In this document: in pieces, positions 25,646 to 34,416 of the stretch
How positions within the stretch are numbered: position 1 is the stretch's first letter
Layout of the letters: each line of letters opens with the position of its first letter
From: Jejuia rubra
Lineage (GTDB): Bacteria; Bacteroidota; Bacteroidia; Flavobacteriales; Flavobacteriaceae
NCBI RefSeq assembly: GCF_042684665.1
Contig: NZ_JBHULY010000013.1
Coordinates: 183,622 to 247,621 of the forward strand
Direction of reading: 5' to 3'
DNA: 64,000 nucleotides
The notes under the pieces: model-generated
Seen by the model: only the letters and a program-made list of their open reading frames with translations
Told to the model about the DNA's origin: nothing
The model's database searches: none
Position numbers and translations under genes: made by a program

Positions 25646-27025
25646 TTAGATACTCAACCCATTAAACACTTCTACCAATTTAGGGTCAGAAGGTCTCGGC
25701 GCATTGGCATCCAAGATGTTCCCTTGCGGATCGATTAAAATAAATCTTGGGATACCTTTGATTTCGTATTCCTGAACAAATTGGGATTTCCAGTCGCTAT
25801 CCGCAAAAAGTTGTGTGCCTCCCAATTCCCTATCCTGCACCATGGTTTTCCATTTTTCAAAGTCTTTTTCTTTGTCGATTGAAATACTTACAAATTCAAT
25901 ATTTTTGTCATGGAACTGCTTTTCCACTTTTTTCAACGATGGAATCTCCCTGACACATGGCCCGCACCATGTTGCCCAAACATCAATATAAACGTATTTC
26001 CCTTTGAAATCTTCCAACGACGTAGTACTGCCATCAAAATTTTTGTAATCCGTAAATTTCGGGGAAGGTTTGCCAACTGCCAATCCAGTTAATTTCTTGT
26101 AAACTTTTTCAATAGCTTCATTGTTTTCAGCATTTGTAGAATTGTCCATGTATAATTGGTAAAACTCCTCTACATCCTTAGAGTATCCCATGCTACTTTC
26201 CGCAAAACTGAATAACAATCCGTTTTTGATAGTTTCATTTTCAATACCGCTCAACGTTTTTAAATAGGCAATATCATAAGCAATGGACTCGTCTTCTGAT
26301 TTTTCCTTGGCCTTTTTGCTGTAATGGTTAGATACTAAATTCTTGTAATCCTGTGAAAACGTAAAATCCTCTTCATTACCATAATCCACATCATCCATTT
26401 CGGAAAGGAAATCTTCAGAAACCGTAAAGCTTTCGTCTTTTGTGAAGTATTTATAGGCATTTTCATAATTGAAGAGGTAGCCTAAATAGGAGTATTGCAA
26501 ACTTCTTTTTTCCTTTTCGATAAAGTCCTTTGGAATGCCATCCATAGAAGTCAATAACGAATCTTGAGAATCCCTTATGCCACGGAATTTATTCTTAAAA
26601 TCCTCTTCGCTCAAAGTGAAAGTCTGCTTTGGGTCACCAAAAATATCTCGCTCATTTTTCCTTTTGGCTATTACATATCTGTTGATTTCGGCACCTTTTC
26701 CCGTAACTTTTATAGAATTGCTATAATCGTTTACATCATAGGAAATATTTAAATCAAAACCGGGTTCTACATGAATAAATACAGGGTTTTTACCATCGAA
26801 AATAACATATGAATTTCTGTCGGCATTCAACGTATCCGCAAAGGTACCATCAGCATTAAAATTCAAAGGTTCGCTAAACGTTCTGTCCATGCTATTGACG
26901 GTTACTACGCCGTTCTTGTTTTCGATTTTCCCCGAAATTAGGGCGTAGTCCACAGCAGTTTTGGCTTCTTTTTTATCGCAAGCAAAAATTGTTGCTAATA
27001 TTAGGGGCAGTAAAATTCTTTTCAT
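25646..27025 (-). CDS. TlpA-like thiol-disulfide oxidoreductase lipoprotein
   Basis: 459 aa. Lipoprotein signal peptide MKRILLPLILATIFAC with Cys16. The N-terminal region (about 28-110) resembles the DUF4369 beta domain common in Bacteroidota TlpA fusions (ISGKIENKNGVVTVNSMDR). A helical middle follows, and the C-terminal thioredoxin fold from about 315 has WATWCGPC at 350-357, the active-site CxxC, and KGIPRFILIDPQG with the cis-Pro. Likely a periplasmic or outer-membrane-facing thiol reductase or oxidase; partners unknown. Promoter TACTTTTG at 27046-27053. Confidence 0.9.
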   Translation of the reverse strand: MKRILLPLILATIFACDKKEAKTAVDYALISGKIENKNGVVTVNSMDRTFSEPLNFNADGTFADTLNADRNSYVIFDGKNPVFIHVEPGFDLNISYDVNDYSNSIKVTGKGAEINRYVIAKRKNERDIFGDPKQTFTLSEEDFKNKFRGIRDSQDSLLTSMDGIPKDFIEKEKRSLQYSYLGYLFNYENAYKYFTKDESFTVSEDFLSEMDDVDYGNEEDFTFSQDYKNLVSNHYSKKAKEKSEDESIAYDIAYLKTLSGIENETIKNGLLFSFAESSMGYSKDVEEFYQLYMDNSTNAENNEAIEKVYKKLTGLAVGKPSPKFTDYKNFDGSTTSLEDFKGKYVYIDVWATWCGPCVREIPSLKKVEKQFHDKNIEFVSISIDKEKDFEKWKTMVQDRELGGTQLFADSDWKSQFVQEYEIKGIPRFILIDPQGNILDANAPRPSDPKLVEVFNGLSI

Positions 27026-27045
27026 GTTGAAATTTTTAATTTTTG

Positions 27046-27053
27046 CAAAAGTA
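27046..27053 (-). promoter_or_regulatory. Promoter -7 box for TlpA-like gene
   Basis: TACTTTTG on the minus strand, 20 nt before the ATG; exact TAnnTTTG match. Confidence 0.55.
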
Positions 27054-27110
27054 TATAAACGGCGATTAGTCTGAAACTAATTAACAATAGTTTATGTCCG
27101 TAGGATTCAA

Positions 27111-27965
27111 CTATAATTTGAAGGTGAGTTCTGAATAGTCGATAATTTTTGGTATGATATCTAGGGCCTTTAGTTGCTTTTGCACATTCATGATTGTGGG
27201 TTCGTCTATCAATTCTTGAGACCATTCAGTAATAGTCAACCAGTCTTGCACATCTTCAAGTTGCTGTTTGTAACGATTGGCGATCATCCTGTCAATACTT
27301 GGAATATACTTAAACTCCGTAGTGGTGGCATTGATAATTTCCAATATCGTTTGGAGTTCCTCATAATGATTCTTGATAAAATCTTCCCGAACGGCAATCA
27401 CAAAGCAGGGCCAAGGCGATGGACAATCATCAATACGTCGAAATACACCTTCATCTACCAGAGGCTTGGTCGTATATTTTTCCCATAGAAAATAGTCTGC
27501 TTGGTTGTTTGTTAAACCTTCCACGGCGCCTTCCAGGGTTTTTATCACTTCAAAATCAAGATCCTTATCCATATCCCAACCATTATTTTGGGCATTGATA
27601 TAGGCCATTAAGTGAGAACCTGAACCATACCGGCTAATAGCTGCCTTTGTACCTTTTAGATCGTTATTTGTCTGATATGTTGAATGATGAGCTACATGTA
27701 CGCCCCAAACCAAAGGGGTTTGTACAAAAGTTTGTACAATTTTACTCGGGTTGCCAGCTATGATATCCTTTATGATGCCCTCCGTGAGAATAACTGCGAT
27801 ATCGATATCCTGATTCCTCAAGCCTTGGCACATTGCGCCGGTGCCCCCGGGGTAATCATGCCATCTCAGGTTGATGCCTTTTTCTTTGTATTCGCCATTT
27901 TTCAAAGTGAGATACCAAGCCAAATTAAAGTGCTCCGGTACGCCACCAATATTTACTTTCTTCAT
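27111..27965 (-). CDS. Substrate-binding-protein fold without signal peptide (SsuA/THI5-like)
   Basis: 284 aa. It opens MKKVNIGGVPEHFNLAWYLTLKNGEYKEKG and continues with GAMCQGLRNQDIDIAVILTEGII and SRYGSGSHLMAYI, the pattern of type 2 periplasmic binding proteins of the nitrate/sulfonate/taurine/THI5 group. There is no signal peptide or lipobox, and no permease or ATPase gene is adjacent, so it is probably cytosolic or acts as an enzyme-like binder. The start overlaps the nucleoside phosphorylase stop by 1 nt (TAATG), tying it to nucleoside handling. Ligand unknown. Confidence 0.82.
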   Translation of the reverse strand: MKKVNIGGVPEHFNLAWYLTLKNGEYKEKGINLRWHDYPGGTGAMCQGLRNQDIDIAVILTEGIIKDIIAGNPSKIVQTFVQTPLVWGVHVAHHSTYQTNNDLKGTKAAISRYGSGSHLMAYINAQNNGWDMDKDLDFEVIKTLEGAVEGLTNNQADYFLWEKYTTKPLVDEGVFRRIDDCPSPWPCFVIAVREDFIKNHYEELQTILEIINATTTEFKYIPSIDRMIANRYKQQLEDVQDWLTITEWSQELIDEPTIMNVQKQLKALDIIPKIIDYSELTFKL

Positions 27966-28828
27966 TAAATTCTTTCTAAAGTATATGTTATCAATTTTTC
28001 AACGGTTGCTTTGGGGTTTGAACTGAATGTTCCGTTAGGACGATTGGCAATTATTGCATTTAAGGATATGGCGCGATGTCCAAATAATTTTGCCAGACCA
28101 TAAATACCCGAAGTTTCCATTTCCAAATTGGTAATTCTGGTATTGTCGAAGCTAAAACTTTCCATGTTTTTATTTAAACTTCTATTGCTAATTGGCAATC
28201 GCAATGTGCGTCCTTGGGGTCCATAAAAACCTGATGCTGTTGCTGTTAAACCCTGATAAGTTTGAGCACTCTTGAATTTATCAATCAGAGTGTTAGAGCC
28301 TTCAATGACAATAGGCCTTGCACGGTTTTTGTCCCAATTCGTATGCGCTATGAAAGTGTCTTCCAAAGATGAGTTGGAAATGGTTTCAATATGATAGGCG
28401 TGGAGCATTCCGACCAAATCCAACGCGTGTGTACTTATCAAAAATGAATCCAAAGGAATATCGTTTTGTATAGCTCCAGTTGTTCCAATTCTAATGATAT
28501 CGAGGGTTTTCAGTTTCTTTTTTACAGTTCTTGTTCCAAAATCAATATTCACCAATGCGTCCAGTTCATTTAAAACAATATCAATATTATCGGTGCCAAT
28601 ACCTGTCGAAATTACTGTGATGCGTTTGCCCTTAAAAAGACCAGTTTGCGTTTTGAACTCCCGTTTTTGGGTTTCAAAATCGATACTATCAAAATGTTTG
28701 GTAACCTGAGAAACTCTATCCTGGTCACCCACAAAAATGATGATATTCCCAATATCCTGAGGCTTTAAATTGAGATGATAAATACTGCCATCGGGATTTA
28801 AAATAAGCTCGGAGGGTTTAATTGGCAT
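27965..28828 (-). CDS. Nucleoside phosphorylase (uridine phosphorylase-like)
   Basis: PNP/UDP-family enzyme, phosphorolysis of nucleosides in the cytosol. 287 aa. IIFVGDQDRVSQVTKHFD (phosphate/ribose loop), VISTGIGTDNIDIVLNEL, IIRIGTTGAIQNDIPLDSFLIS and TNLEMETSGIYGLAKLFGH (ribose-binding Met-Glu) are all present. Pyrimidine versus purine preference is uncertain. It overlaps DUF1835 upstream by 11 nt and the binding-protein gene downstream by 1 nt. Confidence 0.9.
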   Translation of the reverse strand: MPIKPSELILNPDGSIYHLNLKPQDIGNIIIFVGDQDRVSQVTKHFDSIDFETQKREFKTQTGLFKGKRITVISTGIGTDNIDIVLNELDALVNIDFGTRTVKKKLKTLDIIRIGTTGAIQNDIPLDSFLISTHALDLVGMLHAYHIETISNSSLEDTFIAHTNWDKNRARPIVIEGSNTLIDKFKSAQTYQGLTATASGFYGPQGRTLRLPISNRSLNKNMESFSFDNTRITNLEMETSGIYGLAKLFGHRAISLNAIIANRPNGTFSSNPKATVEKLITYTLERI

Positions 28829-29762
28829 TGAAAGCGGATTTAATCAATCTGTTTTCTGATTTACTGAATAGAAAACCCAATTTCTTAACGCCACCGTAAA
28901 CCATATCATTTTTGAATTCTCTGGCAAAATTATGTTGTCCAAGCAAGGCTTCATGTCCTGTTCTATTGAGTCGGATCTCTTCATCGGAAATGGTATAAAA
29001 GGGACTCAAATCATTAATCATACGTTCTAACTGTAAATCCCCGTAGCCATAATACCCCTGATAGTTAAGCGCATAACCCAATAAATGATGTTTGGATTTA
29101 ATATCGTTTTCCTTAATGAGTTTTAAAATATTAGTTTCCAAAATATTCAAGCCAGTTATGGAATCTGGAAAACGCTCTAGGTGAGCCTTTAAACAGTTGC
29201 TCATATATTTAAAGGAAGAGGGTTGTACAATGTAGGGCTTGAATAAATTGTGGTCTTTACCACAGTAAATTTGCCAAAGGGTAATGGCCAAACTCATGTC
29301 TTCTTTAGTAAGTTTCACTTTATTTTTATAGTGCTTCAGTAATTGGCCAGAATTCAATTCCGTCAGCCCTTTTAAAGTAGTGCTACCCGGAATCATCCCG
29401 CTACTTACCAAAGAAATGGGAAGGTTGATTTTTTTCTCGTTCAATAAGTTCAACACTGCCAGCATGTTGATATGGCAAAACAAATCGTATTCAAACCATA
29501 GTACAATTTCGGAGTACCTTTCGTTGGCTTTGTCCATTTGGTGCAAGGCAAACTCAACTTTAGTTAAATCCAGCTCTACATTATAAAACTCTTGAAGAAA
29601 GGCAGTGCGTTCCTCAATAAACTCCTGGGTATGCACAATTTCTTGGGTAGGGCCTTCGCATAGCATTTCCTGCCATGTTATTATTTCGCCCTCAATTTCC
29701 AATTCTTTTAGGTACCCCGTAAGGCTACCACCATTAGTAATATTTAATATTGGTTTTTTCAT
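28818..29762 (-). CDS. DUF1835 domain protein
   Basis: 314 aa. The N-terminal ILNITNGGSLTGYLKELEIEGEIITWQEMLCEGPT is the DUF1835 hallmark, and FEYDLFCHINMLAVLNLL is the conserved second block. A C-terminal helical region (about 190-314) resembles the DUF3658-like part. Function is not established. It starts 3 nt after the SUI1 gene stop and overlaps the nucleoside phosphorylase, so it is part of a four-gene unit. Confidence 0.85.
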   Translation of the reverse strand: MKKPILNITNGGSLTGYLKELEIEGEIITWQEMLCEGPTQEIVHTQEFIEERTAFLQEFYNVELDLTKVEFALHQMDKANERYSEIVLWFEYDLFCHINMLAVLNLLNEKKINLPISLVSSGMIPGSTTLKGLTELNSGQLLKHYKNKVKLTKEDMSLAITLWQIYCGKDHNLFKPYIVQPSSFKYMSNCLKAHLERFPDSITGLNILETNILKLIKENDIKSKHHLLGYALNYQGYYGYGDLQLERMINDLSPFYTISDEEIRLNRTGHEALLGQHNFAREFKNDMVYGGVKKLGFLFSKSENRLIKSAFNAN

Positions 29763-29765
29763 GCT

Positions 29766-30095
29766 TTATCCTCCAACACGTTTTACTTTAAACCCCTTGT
29801 CTTTCAAGATTTGCATGATTTTATCTCGATAGTCGCCTTGTATAATTATTTTGTCGTCTTTAAAACTCCCGCCAACGCTTAAGGTAGTTTTAATGTCTTT
29901 TGCTAATTTTTTAAAATCCTCAGCAGCTCCTGTGTAGCCTTCCAAAACCGTGGTAGGCTTCCCTTTTCGTTTTTCATATTTACAGATGATGGGGTCGTCC
30001 TGCATCCAAATATCTGGTGTTTCCTCAGGATTATCAGTGGTTTCCTCAGATACATGGTCCGGAAATAAGTTCTTTAATTGGTCTTGTAAATCCAT
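29766..30095 (-). CDS. SUI1/eIF1-like translation factor (YciH family)
   Basis: 109 aa. The C-terminal SUI1 fold covers about residues 38-109: CKYEKRKGKPTTVLEGYTG, DFKKLAKDIKTTLSVGGSFKDDKIIIQGDYRDKIMQILKDKGF with the GGS and QGD signature. The N-terminal 35 residues are acidic and probably disordered. Bacterial YciH proteins bind the small ribosomal subunit and affect initiation fidelity. First gene of the unit with DUF1835, nucleoside phosphorylase and binding protein. Confidence 0.92.
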   Translation of the reverse strand: MDLQDQLKNLFPDHVSEETTDNPEETPDIWMQDDPIICKYEKRKGKPTTVLEGYTGAAEDFKKLAKDIKTTLSVGGSFKDDKIIIQGDYRDKIMQILKDKGFKVKRVGG

Positions 30096-30109
30096 ATTCA
30101 GTAGTCAGT

Positions 30110-30176
30110 CTCAGTCATCAGTCATCAGTCATCAGTTTACAGGCAACATACTGTAAACTGCGACTGCGACTGAAAA
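30110..30176. repeat. Tandem CAGTCAT units and ACTGTAAACTGCGACTG repeat, copy 2
   Basis: TCAGTCATCAGTCATCAGTCATCAG is followed by TTTACAG...CTGTAAA, an inverted repeat, then CTGCGACTGCGACTG. It fills the gap between the 2OG-oxygenase stop and the SUI1 start. Confidence 0.6.
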
Positions 30177-31127
30177 CTATTTTTTTATCAACCCTAATTC
30201 AATTAAACGTTCATTTAAAAACTCTCCCGCGGTAATATCCTCAAATTGTTTTGGATTTTTTTCATCAATGCAATTATCCAAGACATCAAGCTTCATATCA
30301 CTTACTGGATGCATAAAAAAAGGAATAGAGTACCTTGAAGTACCCCAAAGTTCCTTTGGAGGATTCACAACACGATGGATGGTGGATTTCAATTTATTAT
30401 TAGTGTGACGGGATAACATGTCGCCCACATTGATCATCAACTCATCGGGCTGAGCCACGGCATCAATCCATTGGCCCTTGTGATTTTGTACCTGTAGTCC
30501 TCGGCCTTGGGCGCCCATAAGCAATGTAATCAAATTGATATCACCGTGGGCGGCCGCTCGAACCGCTTCTTTGGGCTCTTCCTTAATGGGAGGGTAGTGT
30601 ATAGGGCGCAAAATAGAGTTGCCGTTATGAATGTATTTGTCAAAATAAGTTTCTTCCAACCCTAAATGTAAAGCTAGAGCACGAAGTACATATTTTGCTG
30701 TTTTTTCAAGCATGCGATACGTTTGCTTTCCTACTTCATTAAACTCAGGAAGTTCTTCAACTTTCACATTCTCGGGGTATTCCGATTTTAGCTTTTCATT
30801 ATCCTCCACATATTGACCAAAATGCCAAAACTCCTTTAAATCCCCTTCTTTTTTGCCTTTGGCACTTTCCTTCCCAAAAGATACATAGCCACGTTGCCCA
30901 GCAATTTCGGGGATTTCATATTTTTGCTTCACATCAACGGGCAAATCGAAAAATCGCTTTACTTCCTGGTATAATTTTTCGACCAAAGCATCGTCTAAAA
31001 AATGCCCCCTTAAAGCTACAAACCCAATCTCCTCATAGGCTGTTCCGAGCGCGTCTACAAATTTTTGTTTCCGTTCCACATCTTCTGAAATAAAATCTCT
31101 TAAATCTACGCTGGGTATACTTTTCAT
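30177..31127 (-). CDS. 2-oxoglutarate/Fe(II)-dependent oxygenase (isopenicillin N synthase family)
   Basis: 316 aa from the ATG at 31127 (MKSIPSVDLRDFI); the 16 upstream codons lie in the AT-rich divergent gap. It has an N-terminal DIOX_N domain (PSVDLRDF...GFVALRGHFLD). The C-terminal double-stranded beta helix has AHGDINLITLLMGAQGRGLQVQ (His-x-Asp) and NNKLKSTIHRVVNP (distal His), then WGTSRYSIPFFMHP with the Arg-x-Ser that binds 2-oxoglutarate. Substrate unknown; these enzymes are not necessarily antibiotic-related. Divergent from the E1 fusion gene. Confidence 0.9.
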   Translation of the reverse strand: MKSIPSVDLRDFISEDVERKQKFVDALGTAYEEIGFVALRGHFLDDALVEKLYQEVKRFFDLPVDVKQKYEIPEIAGQRGYVSFGKESAKGKKEGDLKEFWHFGQYVEDNEKLKSEYPENVKVEELPEFNEVGKQTYRMLEKTAKYVLRALALHLGLEETYFDKYIHNGNSILRPIHYPPIKEEPKEAVRAAAHGDINLITLLMGAQGRGLQVQNHKGQWIDAVAQPDELMINVGDMLSRHTNNKLKSTIHRVVNPPKELWGTSRYSIPFFMHPVSDMKLDVLDNCIDEKNPKQFEDITAGEFLNERLIELGLIKK

Positions 31128-31228
31128 ATAGAATTCAGTATAGGTGTTACGAGGTAAAAATACGAAAACATTCAAACTATAATTATTGAATTATATTCAA
31201 TTTATTCATTAATACAACTAATTTAAAG

Positions 31229-31236
31229 TATATTTG
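31229..31236 (+). promoter_or_regulatory. Promoter -7 box for E1 fusion
   Basis: TATATTTG, exact TAnnTTTG match, 22 nt before the ATG. Confidence 0.5.
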
Positions 31237-31258
31237 ATAATTATTTAAGTACTTTTTT

Positions 31259-33262
31259 ATGAAAACCTCAAAAATACCACTTAACATCACTTTTGATATA
31301 GAAGGCTTTAACAGCGATATCCTATTGGAAATGTATCAAAACATGTTGTTGCCCAGAATGATCGAGGAAAAAATGTTGGTGTTGTTGCGACAAGGCAAAA
31401 TTAGCAAGTGGTTTTCTGGTATTGGGCAAGAGGCCATTGCTGTTGGTGTAACGATGGCTATGGATTCTGAGGAATATATTTTACCGATGCACCGAAATCT
31501 AGGGGTGTTTACAACGCGACAAATTCCACTTTATAGACTTTTTGCACAATGGCAAGGTAAAGCTTCGGGGTTTACCAAAGGGCGTGACCGTTCGTTTCAT
31601 TTTGGCACACAGGGATATAAAATTGTTGGGATGATTTCACATTTGGGGCCGCAACTGGGAGTGGCGGATGGCATTGCATTGGCTTCAAAGTTGAAATCGA
31701 AAAACCATGTAACGGCTGTTTTTACAGGTGAAGGCGGTACAAGCGAGGGTGATTTTCACGAGGCACTGAATGTGGCTTCGGTATGGCAGTTGCCCGTTTT
31801 ATTCTGTATTGAAAATAATGGCTATGGCTTATCAACTCCAACAAATGAGCAGTATAATTGTGAAAGTCTAGCGGATAGAGGATTGGGATACGGTATGGAA
31901 TCCCATATAATTGACGGCAACAATATTGTTGAAGTTTTTTCTAAAATCAGCGGAATTACCGAAAGCATAAGGCAAAACCCGCGTCCGGTCTTGGTTGAAT
32001 TCAAAACCTTTAGAATGCGTGGGCACGAAGAGGCCAGCGGTACTAAATATGTTCCAAAAGAATTATTGGAAGCTTGGGAAGCTAAAGATCCTATTTCAAA
32101 TTTTGAATCATTTTTGATGCAGGAAGGCATTCTGGATGAGGCTGAAAAGGACGAAATCGTTTCAAATATTTCAGATGAAATCAATGCGAATTTAGCTAAA
32201 GCTTTTTCAGAAGATGCTATTGTTCCAGATGAAACAGATGAATTAAAAGGTGTTTTTAAACCATTTGATTTTAAAGAGGTTAATTCAAATCCAAACTCGA
32301 AAGAACTGCGGTTTATTGATGCCATTTCCGAAGGGTTAAAACAAAGTATGGAACACCATGACGATTTGGTTATCATGGGCCAAGACATTGCCGAATACGG
32401 AGGCGTTTTTAAAATTACTGAAGGCTTTGTGGAGCAGTTTGGTAAGGACCGAGTGAGAAACACACCCATTTGCGAATCTGCTATTATTGAAACGGCTATG
32501 GGGCTGTCCATTGCCGGGATGAAAAGTGTGGTGGAAATGCAGTTTGCTGATTTTGTTTCATCGGGGTTTAATCCCATCGTTAACTATTTGGCAAAATCCC
32601 ATTATCGATGGGGCCAGAATGCAGATGTGGTAATCAGGATGCCCTGTGGTGGTGGTGTTGGAGCAGGACCGTTTCATTCCCAGACCAATGAGGCGTGGTT
32701 TACCAAAACCCCTGGTTTGAAGGTGGTGTACCCAGCCTTTCCTTTTGATGCCAAGGGACTATTGTCCACAGCGTTAAACGATCCAAATCCAGTGTTGTTC
32801 TTTGAGCATAAGGGGTTATATCGTAGTATTCGGCAAGAAGTCCCGACCGATTATTATACCCTGCCTTTTGGTAAGGCTTCCATTTTGAAGTCAGGCAATG
32901 ATATGACCATAATAAGTTATGGTGCCTCCGTGCATTGGGCGCTAGAAACATTAGAAATACATCCCAATATTTCAGCGGATTTGATTGATTTGAGAACGCT
33001 TCAGCCTTTAGATATTAGCTCTATTTTTGATTCTGTCAAGAAAACCGGCAAAGCCATCATTTTTCATGAAGATTCTCTTTTTGGCGGTATTGCCAGTGAT
33101 ATTTCTGCAATGATTATGGAAAATTGTTTTGAGTATCTAGATGCTCCTGTAAAACGTGTGGCTAGTATGGAAACACCAATTCCTTTCGCGAGTCAATTGG
33201 AGCAACAGTATTTACCCAGACAGAGATTTGAGGAAGCCCTAGTGGCATTGCATAACTACTAA
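31259..33262 (+). CDS. Fused E1 alpha/beta 2-oxoacid dehydrogenase
   Basis: 667 aa. The N-terminal half (~20-310) is the ThDP-binding E1 alpha: GKISKWFSGIGQEAIAVGV, GEGGTSEGDFHEALNVASVW...ENNGYGLS (the GDG-to-NN thiamine diphosphate motif) and FRMRGHEEASGTKY. The C-terminal half (~340-667) is E1 beta: LVIMGQDIAEYGGVFKIT, TPICESAIIETAMGLSIAGMKSVVEMQFADF and a transketolase C domain (DLIDLRTLQPLD...HEDSLFGGIASDIS). Alpha-beta fusion is common in Bacteroidota and usually serves branched-chain 2-oxoacid dehydrogenase. E2/E3 are not adjacent, so the substrate is inferred. Confidence 0.92.
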   Translation: MKTSKIPLNITFDIEGFNSDILLEMYQNMLLPRMIEEKMLVLLRQGKISKWFSGIGQEAIAVGVTMAMDSEEYILPMHRNLGVFTTRQIPLYRLFAQWQGKASGFTKGRDRSFHFGTQGYKIVGMISHLGPQLGVADGIALASKLKSKNHVTAVFTGEGGTSEGDFHEALNVASVWQLPVLFCIENNGYGLSTPTNEQYNCESLADRGLGYGMESHIIDGNNIVEVFSKISGITESIRQNPRPVLVEFKTFRMRGHEEASGTKYVPKELLEAWEAKDPISNFESFLMQEGILDEAEKDEIVSNISDEINANLAKAFSEDAIVPDETDELKGVFKPFDFKEVNSNPNSKELRFIDAISEGLKQSMEHHDDLVIMGQDIAEYGGVFKITEGFVEQFGKDRVRNTPICESAIIETAMGLSIAGMKSVVEMQFADFVSSGFNPIVNYLAKSHYRWGQNADVVIRMPCGGGVGAGPFHSQTNEAWFTKTPGLKVVYPAFPFDAKGLLSTALNDPNPVLFFEHKGLYRSIRQEVPTDYYTLPFGKASILKSGNDMTIISYGASVHWALETLEIHPNISADLIDLRTLQPLDISSIFDSVKKTGKAIIFHEDSLFGGIASDISAMIMENCFEYLDAPVKRVASMETPIPFASQLEQQYLPRQRFEEALVALHNY

Positions 33263-33266
33263 TTTT

Positions 33267-33699
33267 ATGCGTATATTTATAAAGAATACGTTTTTGTCGT
33301 GCGCTATTTTTATTTTGTTTTTATGCTTATTGCGATTGGTTGTAAAAAACCAGAACCTGCCTTTGAGGACCAATACACTTGGTAGTCCAAAGAAGTAACG
33401 GCTACGGCTTACAACTCACTGTCTAGTCAAACAGACTCGGACCCTAATATCACGCCTTTGGAGATCGCCTAAATCCAGGGGATAAATGTATCGCTGTGTC
33501 TCGGGATTTGTTGAAGCTGGGTCTAAAGCATAATACCCCAGTAAAAATTAATGGCCTCGAAGGCATTTATTTTGTAAAAGATAAAATGCATTCCCGATGG
33601 AAAAATCGAATCGATATTTATATGGGGGAGGACGTAAAGGTGGCTAGGCAATGGGGCAGAAAAATGGTAAGTATTGAATATGGGATTCCAAAAAATTGA
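33267..33699 (+). pseudogene. Decayed 3D-domain (Asp-Asp-Asp) lipoprotein gene
   Basis: Three pieces of one protein can be read in different frames. A signal peptide starts at 33267 but shifts frame before its lipobox (AIGCKKPEPAFEDQYTW). A TAG stop follows that TW. The same frame then reads SKEVTATAYNSLSSQTDSDPNIT, which hits another frameshift (one base missing after AATATCAC). The last frame reads AFGDRLNPGDKCIAVSRDLLKLGL, then the intact KHNTPVKINGLEGIYFVKDKMHSRWKNRIDIYMGED. The order TATAYNS - G..L.PG.KCIAVSRD - TPVKI..L.G...V.DKM..R..N.IDIYMG is that of 3D-domain proteins related to MltA/RlpA-type barrels. Sequencing error cannot be excluded for a single lesion, but three make decay more likely. 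Confidence 0.75.
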
Positions 33700-33704
33700 A
33701 AAAG

Positions 33705-33782
33705 TTGTTTGTTGTTTAATTGTAAAGTTGTTTAGTCGAGAAAAGACGCACCGCTAAACAACTTCGCAATTAAACGAATACA
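33705..33782. repeat. Inverted repeat after pseudogene
   Basis: TTTAATTGTAAAGTTGTTTAG (left, about 33715-33735) and CTAAACAACTTCGCAATTAAA (right) are almost perfect reverse complements separated by about 20 nt. It lies between the pseudogene and the convergent exbD and could terminate both. Confidence 0.7.
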
Positions 33783-33790
33783 CATTCATA

Positions 33791-34348
33791 CTACTTCGTT
33801 GACGCTTCTGAAAGTATAAATGGATAAGCGCTTTTAACTTGTTGCAACTCTGCTTTGCTCAGGATATCAATTGATTTTTTCAAAACAGTTTCGCAATAGG
33901 TTTTTCGCAACTCCAAATAAGCTTTGGTTAGTTCATCCTGTACTTGGATAAACTGATTGTAATTTGCGTTTCTATCCGTTTGCAAGGAAATAACAGCTTT
34001 TGATGGATTGTCCGACGCCGATTCTATTTTATTGCCGTTGCAAAAGGTGCAGCTGTTATCGCCATTGTTATCAATAAAGGCAATAGCAAGATTTTTTACC
34101 TCATCAATAGTCACGATGGCATCATCCACCATAATTTCGTTTTTCGCGTTGACGGCGATTTTCAAAATGTTTCTGTCAGGAATCGGGGAGGTGCAATCTA
34201 CTCCTGGAGGGCATTCAGCAGCTAATTTTCGATAAATACCCTGGTCTTTCGGAATTGCGGCCGTAACTAGAAAAAAGATCAATAATAAAAATGCGATGTC
34301 TGCCATAGACCCCGCATTTACCTGTGGACTAGATGTTGTTCGTCTCAT
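33791..34348 (-). CDS. ExbD/TolR-family proton-channel protein, cysteine-containing variant
   Basis: 185 aa. The short cytosolic N-terminus is followed by one transmembrane helix NAGSMADIAFLLLIFFLVTAAI with the channel Asp17 conserved in ExbD/TolR. The periplasmic domain carries four cysteines that look paired (ECPPGVDC and NSCTFCNGNK), which the classical ExbD lacks. The family couples the proton motive force to TonB or Tol machines with ExbB and TonB, but no exbB or tonB is adjacent. Three tiny ORFs lie directly upstream on the same strand. Confidence 0.88.
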   Translation of the reverse strand: MRRTTSSPQVNAGSMADIAFLLLIFFLVTAAIPKDQGIYRKLAAECPPGVDCTSPIPDRNILKIAVNAKNEIMVDDAIVTIDEVKNLAIAFIDNNGDNSCTFCNGNKIESASDNPSKAVISLQTDRNANYNQFIQVQDELTKAYLELRKTYCETVLKKSIDILSKAELQQVKSAYPFILSEASTK

Positions 34349-34416
34349 AATGTATTATAGTTAAATGTTAATGCTATGAAAAACACAAAAACAATACCAT
34401 AGATGACGAGTCTTTT

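Noticed and set aside
30177..31127. Isopenicillin-N-synthase-like gene as part of an antibiotic cluster
   Set aside because: No NRPS, PKS or tailoring genes nearby; the family name reflects fold only.
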